Assembly: GCA_003157315.1 (NCBI GenBank)
Contig: PMJE01000423.1
Span: 175 to 5,343, forward strand
Length of the DNA stretch: 5,169 nt
Origin: Myxococcales bacterium
GTDB taxonomy: Bacteria > Myxococcota > Polyangia > Fen-1088
Reading direction: 5' to 3'
Positions 1-5,169 of the stretch are shown here, in pieces; within the stretch, counting starts at the first letter, position 1; each line of letters opens with the position of its first letter. Under the pieces are notes generated by a model, which saw only the letters and a program-made list of their open reading frames with translations, did no database searches and had not been told where the DNA came from. The position numbers were made by a program, and so were the translations under genes.

Positions 1-49
1 CGAGGCCATCAAGGGCCGGCACGGGCGTAAAGGCAGAGGAGAATTCCAG

Positions 50-1009
50 ATGAAGAAGCTCGGTGTTTCTTTGGTGGCAGCGTTCTTGGTGTTGGCAGCC
101 GCACAACAGGGAATGGCGGCCAAAGCAAGCAAGGCCAAGGCGGCCAAGGCGGCCAAGGAGGAGAAACCCCGCGGGCCGGCTCCCGTGGCCAAGGCGGACG
201 CCATCAGTGAGATCAGGGGCGACTTCAAGTGGGGGATGACCATGCAGCAGGTCATCGACAAGATCAACGCGCGCATCGAGGCGAGCTACAAGGACAGGAT
301 CGCCAAGACAAATGCTGACCCGAACCGGAACGACAGGCTCCGGAGGGCGATGCGCGATGAGATGGCCGTGATCAAGAAGAACATAGTCAAGTTCGAGGGT
401 CAGAAGGGCCCATGGGACGTATCGATCATCGACCAGGAGATCGTGCAGGGAAAGGGCGTGGCCATGCTCTTCACCAAAGAGGAGAAATCCACCCGCTACT
501 TCTTTTTCGCCAACGACAGCCTATTCAAGATGTTCATCGCCTTTGACAAGGAGATGTTGCAGGGCAAGAACTTCAAGGACTTTGGCGTCGCCATGCAGAC
601 GAAGTTCGGCAAGGCGCAAGAGGTCTTCGTCAACCAGAGCTACCTCGGGGTCAAGGAGAGGAAGCTGGATCACCTGCTCTGGCGCTCGAGCACGGGCGAC
701 GGGCTGAAGTTGGTGGATCGTTCTGAGTTCTATGACGTGTACTGCCTGGTTCTGTACGACAACAGCGTCGAGCAACGAGTGGTGGCTGATCGCAAGGCGT
801 TCGACGCCGCCCAGCCCAAGGGATCCATGATCGACAACGTGATCGGGGGCAAGGAATCCGACCGCGACGAGAATGACAACGTGATCGACCGCATCACAGG
901 CAAAGAGGTATTCAAGCCTGGCGACCGGCGCGCCGCGCAGCAAAACATCACCGTTCCATCCCCGGGTACCCCTTCACCAACCCCTGCGGGCGACGACACC
1001 CAAAAATAG
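50..1009 (+). CDS. Exported protein of unknown function, Lys/Ala-rich N-terminus
   Basis: I do not recognise a named family. The 319-residue product starts with a clear Sec signal peptide: Lys2-Lys3, a hydrophobic core at about residues 4-18, and a likely cut after Gly-Met-Ala23. There is no lipobox cysteine, and the only cysteine is Cys232. Residues 24-48 are a Lys/Ala/Pro-rich flexible stretch. A folded region spans about 52-245. It opens with a FKWGMT motif (59-64), contains a charged helical segment (about 66-114), and has an aromatic strand-like core (149-168, with RYFFFAND). The tail (about 265-319) is charged, then Pro/Thr-rich, and looks disordered. The start is supported by AGGAG at 37-41, eight bases before the ATG. 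It probably acts in the periplasm or at the cell surface. A TGA in another frame overlaps the ATG (51-53) and a TAA lies at 28-30; either could end an upstream gene, which I cannot resolve. The gene call is firm; the function is open. Confidence 0.88.
   Translation: MKKLGVSLVAAFLVLAAAQQGMAAKASKAKAAKAAKEEKPRGPAPVAKADAISEIRGDFKWGMTMQQVIDKINARIEASYKDRIAKTNADPNRNDRLRRAMRDEMAVIKKNIVKFEGQKGPWDVSIIDQEIVQGKGVAMLFTKEEKSTRYFFFANDSLFKMFIAFDKEMLQGKNFKDFGVAMQTKFGKAQEVFVNQSYLGVKERKLDHLLWRSSTGDGLKLVDRSEFYDVYCLVLYDNSVEQRVVADRKAFDAAQPKGSMIDNVIGGKESDRDENDNVIDRITGKEVFKPGDRRAAQQNITVPSPGTPSPTPAGDDTQK
133..159 (+). repeat. 9-bp tandem repeat (GGCCAAGGC) coding for Lys-Ala-Ala units
   Basis: Three consecutive 9-base units lie inside the first gene. 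The first two are identical and the third differs only in its last base. They encode the Lys/Ala-rich stretch just after the signal peptide. The unit is a multiple of three, so gain or loss of a copy would change linker length without shifting the frame. It is most simply read as low-complexity linker sequence. Confidence 0.7.
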
Positions 1010-1049
1010 CCGCGCGCAGGGTGATCGGAGGCCTGCAACGCTGTGTTGC

Positions 1050-1078
1050 TTGACAGCGGCGGGGCGGCTCCGCAGAAT
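1050..1078 (+). promoter_or_regulatory. Sigma-70-type promoter for rpsT
   Basis: A perfect -35 box TTGACA (1050-1055) is followed after 17 bases by CAGAAT (1073-1078), which matches 4 of 6 positions of the -10 consensus. The bases after it, GCGACCC (1079-1085), form a GC-rich discriminator, a feature linked in proteobacteria to stringent (ppGpp/DksA) control of ribosomal promoters. The expected transcription start, at about 1084-1086, lies only 7-9 bases before the rpsT ATG. A 6-bp inverted repeat (CGCTGT 1039-1044 with ACAGCG 1053-1058) overlaps the -35 box. The box match and spacing are seen directly; activity and regulation are inferred. Confidence 0.7.
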
Positions 1079-1092
1079 GCGACCCTTTCCAA

Positions 1093-1359
1093 ATGGCCAA
1101 TATCAAGTCAGCTGAGAAGAAGAACCGACAGCGCATCAGGCGCCAGGCACGCAATTCAGCCCAGAAGGCGGCGATGCGCACGGCAGTGAAGAACCTGCGC
1201 GCCGCAGTTGCGGCCAAGGACCAGCCGCGAGCAGCCGCACTGCTCAAGTCGGCGACAACGCTCATCAGCCGGCTGGGCCGACGGGGCACGATCAAGAAGC
1301 GGACCAGCTCGCGTCACGTGTCGCGGCTGACGGTCGCCGTCAACACGCTGGCCAAGTAG
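1093..1359 (+). CDS. rpsT: 30S ribosomal protein S20
   Basis: S20 is a primary binder of 16S rRNA in the small ribosomal subunit. The 88-residue length is normal for the family. The N-terminal signature MANIKSAEKKNRQ is diagnostic, followed by a long basic helical region rich in Arg, Lys and Ala. The C-terminal part has the expected basic motif GTIKKRTSSRHVSRL (about residues 65-79), matching the G-x-I-x-K-x-x-x-S/A-R-x-x-S-R-L pattern of the family. The ATG is the only sensible start because the family begins exactly there. No Shine-Dalgarno sequence precedes it: the preceding bases are pyrimidine-rich (ACCCTTTCCAA). Combined with the promoter just upstream, this suggests a very short-leader mRNA. 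The gene sits 83 bases after the exported-protein gene, so read-through could also contribute. It faces the OmpA-like gene tail to tail. Confidence 0.97.
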   Translation: MANIKSAEKKNRQRIRRQARNSAQKAAMRTAVKNLRAAVAAKDQPRAAALLKSATTLISRLGRRGTIKKRTSSRHVSRLTVAVNTLAK

Positions 1360-1465
1360 CGTCGGCGGCGACTGGGGACTTGAAACGCTCCGGGCATGGG
1401 CCCCGAGGCGCAGGTGTGCAGCCGCATCGGGCGACCGGCGCGGGTCGGCCAGCGTGTGCGATCCT

Positions 1466-1489
1466 TGGGCCGGCCTTTTGGCCGGCCCA
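1466..1489. terminator. Perfect hairpin between convergent genes, likely bidirectional terminator
   Basis: TGGGCCGGCC (1466-1475), a TTTT loop and GGCCGGCCCA (1480-1489) form a perfect 10-bp, almost wholly G/C stem with a four-base loop. It lies between the stop of rpsT and the stop of the leftward OmpA-like gene, so it could serve both. Neither side has the run of T expected after a classical intrinsic terminator. It may therefore act without a U-tract, act as an RNA 3'-end stabiliser, or work together with Rho. A smaller 5-bp hairpin (CGACC 1432-1436 with GGTCG 1443-1447) precedes it. The rest of the gap (1360-1505) holds nothing else I can support. Confidence 0.65.
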
Positions 1490-1505
1490 GCCCGACAGGC
1501 TCCGC

Positions 1506-2891
1506 CTAGTTCCCGGTCAGGAGCTTGAACTCGGTTCGGCGGTTCTTGGCCCGACCCGCCGAAGTCTTGTTGTCCGCGATGGGATTCTCCGCGCCAAAGC
1601 CCACTGCGGTCAGACGCTCGGGCCGGATACCCCTTTCGACGAAGTACTGCTTGACCGCAACAGCGCGCTTCTGCGACAGCTCCTTGTTGTGATCGGCCTT
1701 GCCGACGTTGTCAGTGTGACCACTGATCTCAAACCTAATATCCTGGTAGTCAGTGAGCACCTGGACGGCTTTGTCGAGCACAGGGTACGAGGCCTTGGTG
1801 ATGTCGGCGGAATTGGTCTTGAAGTTGATTCCTTCGACCACGCCGGTGAACTTCCTTATTGCGGCAGGCACCTCATCCGGACAGCCATCCTCATCCTGGT
1901 AACCGTTGAAGGTTTCCGGCTCGTTGGGGCACTTGTCAATGTTGTCGGGGATGCCGTCGCCGTCGGTATCCTTGGGCGGCGGGCAGCCGTTCTTCGTGGG
2001 ATCGTCGCTCTTGGGGCCGGGCTCGGTCGGGCAGGCATCGTCGACGTCCAGGATGCCGTCGCCGTCGGTGTCCTTGGGTCGCGGACAGCCATTCTTCTTG
2101 GGATCGTTGCTCGCAGGGCCGGGCTCGGTTGGGCAGGCGTCGTCGACATCGGGGATGCCGTCGCCGTCAGTGTCTTTCGGCGGTGGAGCGGGTAGGGCCG
2201 GGGGCGGTGGCGGGAGCGGCCGAGTTCCACCGAATCCCAGGTATGCAGCAAGCAGGATCTCGTAGTCGGGGCCGTGGAAGCCACACTCGTTACAGTCGCT
2301 GTTGGAGGCAAACGCGGCGGGTGGGAACATGATGCGGCCGTCGAGGCGCAGGCCGAAGTAGTCCGTGAACGGGAACTTGGCGCCCACGCCAGCGTGGAAC
2401 ACGTCATCGGTGTCCTTGAAAGGCTCGCCGTTCGGCCCCGGGGAGTTTTTGGGTAACTCCGACAGGGCGCCCCATCCGACCAGAGCGAAGGGCCGCACAT
2501 AGCCGGAGTGGATGAAGGTCACGATCACCTGGCCGCGGTAGCCGAGAATGATCTCGCGCGTGCCGACGGGATTGCTGTAGCGGGTGTGGGTGGGCGAGAT
2601 CATGCCTTCGGCTTCTAGCCCCACCCAGCGATTGAAATTGTAGCCCAGGCGCAGACCGAAAGCCCCGCCCAAGTCAGGCGAGTAGCCTTCATCAGATACC
2701 GTGTAGCGTCCGAGCCCGCTCTTCTTGTCGTAGAAATGCAGGCCGCCGAAGATCCCGATCTCGAAGGGTTGAACCATCGGCGTTTCCTCGGCCGCCTGCG
2801 CACGCGGTGGCGCGACGCCGACCAGAGCAGCCAGCAACCCTGCGGTCAGAATGCCCGATCTTAGCAACAACGTGTTTGCTCGGTTCTTCAT
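1506..2891 (-). CDS. OmpA family outer-membrane protein with N-terminal barrel and three TSP type-3 repeats
   Basis: The 461-residue product should link the outer membrane to the cell wall. The signal peptide covers residues 1-33, with a likely cut after Ala-Gln-Ala33. Residues about 42-222 look like an OmpA-like eight-stranded beta-barrel, with alternating strands, GYNFNRWVGLEAEG near 83-96, and a long loop holding Cys200 and Cys203. A Pro-rich linker (about 224-238) leads to three TSP3 calcium repeats (239-340), each beginning DTDGDGI. The C-terminal OmpA domain (about 346-458) has GHTDNVG and LSQKRA; Asp394 and Arg409 have the 15-residue spacing of the diaminopimelate-binding pair in E. 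coli OmpA (Asp271/Arg286). I chose the ATG at 2891 because a good ribosome site precedes it and the signal peptide starts there. An in-frame ATG at 2939 would add 16 residues ahead of the signal peptide and lacks such a site. It probably has its own promoter. Confidence 0.95.
   Translation of the reverse strand: MKNRANTLLLRSGILTAGLLAALVGVAPPRAQAAEETPMVQPFEIGIFGGLHFYDKKSGLGRYTVSDEGYSPDLGGAFGLRLGYNFNRWVGLEAEGMISPTHTRYSNPVGTREIILGYRGQVIVTFIHSGYVRPFALVGWGALSELPKNSPGPNGEPFKDTDDVFHAGVGAKFPFTDYFGLRLDGRIMFPPAAFASNSDCNECGFHGPDYEILLAAYLGFGGTRPLPPPPPALPAPPPKDTDGDGIPDVDDACPTEPGPASNDPKKNGCPRPKDTDGDGILDVDDACPTEPGPKSDDPTKNGCPPPKDTDGDGIPDNIDKCPNEPETFNGYQDEDGCPDEVPAAIRKFTGVVEGINFKTNSADITKASYPVLDKAVQVLTDYQDIRFEISGHTDNVGKADHNKELSQKRAVAVKQYFVERGIRPERLTAVGFGAENPIADNKTSAGRAKNRRTEFKLLTGN
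1872..2177 (-). repeat. Three tandem 102-bp units encoding TSP type-3 calcium-binding repeats
   Basis: The repeats span codons 239-340 of the OmpA-like gene with a period of 34 codons. Units 1 (2076-2177) and 2 (1974-2075) differ at about 16 of 102 bases by hand count and at 5 of 34 residues. Unit 3 (1872-1973) is more diverged after its DTDGDGI core. Each unit has the DxDxDG calcium motif and two cysteines exactly 16 residues apart (253/269, 287/303, 321/337), which suggests one disulfide per unit. TSP3 repeats are known to form calcium-stabilised spacers in bacterial OmpA-like proteins. Confidence 0.88.
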
Positions 2892-2897
2892 GCTGTT

Positions 2898-2906
2898 TCC
2901 TTCCTT
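2898..2906 (-). promoter_or_regulatory. Double ribosome-binding site deciding the OmpA-like start
   Basis: Reading leftward, AAGGAAGGA contains two overlapping AAGGA cores, 10 and 6 bases before the ATG at 2891. This places the start at the Met that opens the signal peptide, rather than at the in-frame ATG at 2939. Confidence 0.8.
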
Positions 2907-2939
2907 TGCAAGAACACCGTTTTCTTTCAACCGCCGCAT

Positions 2940-2978
2940 CCCGTGTCAGCCTCGCCTCAGCAATTCCCGCGACACAGG
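2940..2978 (-). promoter_or_regulatory. Inverted repeat in the leader of the OmpA-like gene
   Basis: On the leftward strand CCTGTGTC (2978-2971) can pair with GACACGGG (2947-2940) as an 8-bp stem with one G-T wobble, closing a 23-base loop. It lies inside the predicted untranslated leader, about 50 bases before the start codon and clear of the ribosome site. It could be an RNA structural element or a binding site, or it could be chance in GC-rich DNA. It has no T run and resembles no riboswitch I recognise. Confidence 0.3.
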
Positions 2979-3025
2979 AGCCTGGTGCGAACTAGTGGTC
3001 TTCTCCCCTCGCATCATCAGCCGGA

Positions 3026-3054
3026 AGAATGGACGACTATCGACAGCGGGTCAA
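3026..3054 (-). promoter_or_regulatory. Candidate sigma-70-type promoter for the OmpA-like gene
   Basis: On the leftward strand TTGACC (3054-3049, 5 of 6 to the -35 consensus) is followed after exactly 17 bases by CATTCT (3031-3026, 3 of 6 to the -10 consensus). It lies just beyond the holA stop and would give a leader of about 130 bases. An alternative -10, GATAGT (3041-3036), matches 4 of 6 but has no good -35 partner. The weak -10 keeps this tentative. The 183-base gap itself supports a separate promoter here. Confidence 0.38.
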
Positions 3055-3074
3055 CGCCGCGATGCGCGGTGCAA

Positions 3075-4109
3075 TCAAGCACCCCCCGCCCGCCGAGGGC
3101 TGGCTTCTTCCGCCAACTGGCGGACCAGGCGGGTCAGCTGGATTTCAGGATCCACGCGCGACGACTTGAAGGCGCGGTCGGCCTGGTACAGGCGTTCAAA
3201 GCTGCGGCGAAGGGCAGCCACCGACATGCGCCGCGCGGGAATAAGCACGTCGTCGAGGAAGAAGGGCGGCAGCCCTACCGCGGCGGCCATTTCCGCGCGG
3301 GATAGGTTCGCGGCGGCCAGCTCCTTCGCGCGCCAGATCTGCCGAAGCTGGCGCAGCAGCATGGCCTGAACCCGCAACGGCGGTTCGCGGTTGGCAAGCA
3401 TATTGGTGACCAGGTCGAGCGCCCGCCGGATGTCGCCAGAGCCAATCGCCTTGGTCAGCTCGAACACGCTTCGCTCGCGCGATTCCGGTACCAACTCCTC
3501 GACCTGGGTTCGGCTGATGCGACCAGCCTTGCCGGCGTAGATCTCCAGTTGCTCCAGCGCCTGCATCAGGCGGCCCAGATCGGGGCCAGCCGCGTTGGCC
3601 AGGGCCTCGGCCGCGTCGCTGTCGATGGTCATGCCGCGCGTTTTGGCTTCGCGGGCGATGAACGGACCCAACTCGCGATCCTTGAGCCGCGCAAACTCGT
3701 GCAGACAGCCGGCCTTGCGCAGAGCCAGAAAGGCGCGCAGACGGCCATCGATCTTCTCAGCCAAGAGCACCAGGCAGGTGCTGGGATTGGGATGGCCGGC
3801 ATACCCAGTCAGCGGTTCAAGCGCGTCCGCCTTCACCTGCTCCAAGCCGCGGGCGATCACCAGACGCTGCTTGGCGAACATGGGCAGGGTGCGGGCTGCT
3901 GCCACGACCTCAACCAGGGCGGTTTCCTTCAGGTCGAAGAGTTCGCAGTTGAGCCCCGAGCTGTCACCCTCTGCGCCAAGTATCTTGCGTCGCAGCGCCG
4001 CCACCGTGCGGTCGATGAGAAAGCGCTCTGGACCGTGCAAACAGTAGATAGGCGCGATCTCACCGCGATCGATGGCGCGCAACAGGTCGGGCTCTTCCCG
4101 CGCAGGCAC
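3075..4109 (-). CDS. holA: DNA polymerase III subunit delta (clamp-loader wrench)
   Basis: Delta opens the sliding beta clamp as part of the replicative clamp loader. The 344-residue length fits the family. Domain I has the hallmark YCLHGPERFLIDR (22-34), the degenerate nucleotide-site region with no Walker A GKT, as expected because delta does not hydrolyse ATP. It continues with LPMFAKQRLVIARG (75-88). The middle domain has GPDLGRLMQALEQLEIYAG (175-193). The C-terminal collar domain has VFELTKAIGSGD (215-226), a Leu/Arg-rich helix (249-264), and the final DRAFKSS...DPE segment (311-322). The start is GTG at 4109 with only a weak GACGAG-like site; an in-frame TAG lies four codons upstream, so no earlier start is possible. 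It begins 23 bases after the stop of the preceding binding-fold gene, so both are probably on one transcript. All family landmarks are intact. Confidence 0.95.
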   Translation of the reverse strand: MPAREEPDLLRAIDRGEIAPIYCLHGPERFLIDRTVAALRRKILGAEGDSSGLNCELFDLKETALVEVVAAARTLPMFAKQRLVIARGLEQVKADALEPLTGYAGHPNPSTCLVLLAEKIDGRLRAFLALRKAGCLHEFARLKDRELGPFIAREAKTRGMTIDSDAAEALANAAGPDLGRLMQALEQLEIYAGKAGRISRTQVEELVPESRERSVFELTKAIGSGDIRRALDLVTNMLANREPPLRVQAMLLRQLRQIWRAKELAAANLSRAEMAAAVGLPPFFLDDVLIPARRMSVAALRRSFERLYQADRAFKSSRVDPEIQLTRLVRQLAEEASPRRAGGA

Positions 4110-4132
4110 GCAGCTCGTCTACCACATCCGCG

Positions 4133-5169
4133 CTATTTCAGGAGGCGGATGCTGTCGCCGTCGACGACATAGACCAGAGGCAGATCGACGCGGCCGTGGT
4201 CAGGGCCGAAACGGATGTCGCCGGTCACACCCTCGAAGCGCCCGCTGCCCAGCAGGCGCAGGGCATCGGCACGGGTGCGCCCGCCGCGCTCGACAACCCC
4301 GCGCAGGATTGAAAGGCCATCGTACCCGTAGGCGTCCGCAGCGGTCGGGTTGGTGCCGTAGACTTCGCGGAATCGGGAGACGAAGTTACCGCTGCGCGCA
4401 TCCTCGGCGGGATAGTAGCCAGGGCAAAGTATCGCGCCCTGGACGTAGCGCTCGGCATTGCGGAGCAGTCGATCGGAAAGGCTCAAGGCAGTGGAGAGCA
4501 AGATCACCTCGCGCCGGCCGGAAGTCGGCGTGGTTGCCGACGAGGGCGCGACCAGCAAGCGCGGCCGACGGGGCCAGATATTGGCGACAGCCAAGGCCGG
4601 CGCGATTAGTTCCAGGCGTGCCGCCTCGTCGGGAACGAACAGCGCATCGAAGGCAATTTTGCGCAGCTCGTTGACCTGCGCCGAGAAAGAAGTGGCGCCC
4701 GCAGGGTAGGTGATGTGCGCGACCAGGGTGCCATCGCCGGCCGCCAGAGCATTCTGGAAGGCGCCGGCCAGACGCTTGCCCGAGGCGCTGTCCGGCCCCA
4801 ACACCACAAAGCGGCGCGCGCCCAGTGCCAACGCCCGTTGGGCCAACGCGATGGCGCGCGACTCGGGCGCATGGATGAGCTGGAACGCGGTGGTGCGGGC
4901 ACCCGGTGCACGTTCGTCGAGCAGCAGGAAAGGCACGCCGTCACGCGTGGCCAGTTCGATACCGCGCGGATCGGGCGCGCCCAGCAGGCCGATCACCGAG
5001 TCATCATGCGCCAGCGACCAGGCCGCTGCGCCTACGCCCGCGCTCCCGGCGCGCTCGGCAGGGGCGGCGGCATCGCGGACCAGGAGATGATACGGCGACG
5101 GGTCGCCCGCGGGCGTGGGCTCGTCCACCACCAGCATCGCCCCGCGTAGCACGACCTCGCCCAGACGGG
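4133..5169 (-). CDS. Type I periplasmic-binding-fold protein (penicillin-binding-protein activator / LivJ-like), N-terminus cut by window edge
   Basis: The frame stays open to the right edge and reads RLGEVVLRGAMLVVDE at its visible start. That matches the early part of the binding fold (usually after a LPLSGRYA-type strand), so the signal peptide and any N-terminal repeats lie outside. A GTG at 5152 is inside the domain and is not the true start. Numbering from that codon, strands and loops of the bilobed fold follow: DSVIGLLGAPD (51-61), GVPFLLLDE (72-80), ARRFVVLGPDSASGKRLAGAF (from 112), FDALFVPDEA (168-177), the signature ADAYGYDG (272-279), and a closing VTGDIRFGPDHGRVDLPLVYVV (from 309). 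It could be an LpoA-like activator of peptidoglycan synthases or a branched-chain amino-acid-type solute receptor. No transporter gene is visible here, which slightly favours the first. Fold assignment is strong; role is uncertain. Confidence 0.85.
   Translation of the reverse strand, partial: RLGEVVLRGAMLVVDEPTPAGDPSPYHLLVRDAAAPAERAGSAGVGAAAWSLAHDDSVIGLLGAPDPRGIELATRDGVPFLLLDERAPGARTTAFQLIHAPESRAIALAQRALALGARRFVVLGPDSASGKRLAGAFQNALAAGDGTLVAHITYPAGATSFSAQVNELRKIAFDALFVPDEAARLELIAPALAVANIWPRRPRLLVAPSSATTPTSGRREVILLSTALSLSDRLLRNAERYVQGAILCPGYYPAEDARSGNFVSRFREVYGTNPTAADAYGYDGLSILRGVVERGGRTRADALRLLGSGRFEGVTGDIRFGPDHGRVDLPLVYVVDGDSIRLLK

Noticed and set aside
521..943. Minus-strand open frame inside the first gene
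   Set aside because: It is fully contained in the exported-protein gene, which has a good ribosome site and signal peptide; this frame shows no family feature.
1077..1115. Short ORF starting at the ATG within the rpsT -10 region and overlapping the rpsT start
   Set aside because: Twelve codons, out of frame with rpsT, no ribosome site, and its ATG would be upstream of the predicted transcription start.
948..1295. Minus-strand open frame across the rpsT promoter and rpsT
   Set aside because: It is antisense to rpsT and the end of the exported-protein gene, in GC-rich DNA where stops are rare; it has no recognisable domain.
1872..2177. Possible CRISPR-like repeat array
   Set aside because: The 102-bp units are contiguous coding repeats with protein-level conservation; there are no unique spacers between short repeats.
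1380..2195. A 271-codon open frame on the plus strand running into the OmpA-like gene
   Set aside because: It lies almost wholly antisense to a well-supported OmpA gene, begins at TTG in the terminator region with no ribosome site, and its repeated protein pattern is the shadow of the TSP3 DNA repeat.
2889..2939. Longer OmpA-like start at the ATG at 2939
   Set aside because: The 16 extra residues are charged and precede a complete signal peptide; the ribosome site at 2898-2906 fits the later ATG at 2891.
3068..3083. Small 5-bp hairpin (GGTGC/GCACC) across the holA stop codon as a terminator
   Set aside because: The stem is too short and has no T run; it is likely chance in GC-rich sequence.
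3549..4172. Plus-strand open frame opposite holA
   Set aside because: It is antisense to a complete holA with all family motifs; a GC-skewed shadow frame.
4072..4674. Arg-rich plus-strand open frame opposite the binding-fold gene
   Set aside because: Arg/Gly-rich composition typical of an out-of-frame reading of GC-rich coding DNA; no ribosome site or domain.

Overview
The window is GC-rich, densely coded DNA that looks chromosomal and housekeeping in character. It most likely comes from a Gram-negative, Myxococcota-like (former Deltaproteobacteria) bacterium. The grounds are an OmpA-type outer-membrane protein carrying thrombospondin type-3 calcium repeats, a Lys/Ala-rich exported protein, high G/C at third codon positions, and GTG starts. 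The lineage is inferred from protein style, not from a marker gene search.

Layout. Two genes read rightward: an exported protein of unknown function (50-1009) and rpsT for ribosomal protein S20 (1093-1359). The 83-base gap between them holds a strong-looking sigma-70-type promoter whose predicted start lies only a few bases before the rpsT ATG. A convergent gap (1360-1505) carries a perfect 10-bp hairpin that probably ends transcription from both sides. Three genes read leftward: an OmpA family protein (2891 down to 1506), holA for the DNA polymerase III delta subunit (4109 down to 3075), and a type I periplasmic-binding-fold protein of the penicillin-binding-protein-activator/LivJ-like class (from beyond 5169 down to 4133, N-terminus outside the window). 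The last two are 23 bases apart and probably form one transcript. The OmpA gene follows holA after 183 bases, with its own candidate promoter and a leader of roughly 130 bases.

How the genes relate. The OmpA-like protein should anchor the outer membrane to peptidoglycan. The binding-fold protein may act in envelope growth or as a solute receptor. The unknown exported protein also acts outside the cytoplasm. holA and rpsT are core replication and translation genes. I see no operon-level pathway joining all five.

I found no mobile element, CRISPR array, tRNA, rRNA, toxin-antitoxin pair or defence system, and no convincing undescribed multi-gene system. The points most worth a second look are the nearly leaderless, Shine-Dalgarno-free rpsT start, the unknown exported protein, and the regular cysteine-paired TSP3 repeats encoded by a 102-bp DNA repeat. 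Bases 1-49 hold only the leader and ribosome site of the first gene; I cannot tell whether an upstream gene ends there.
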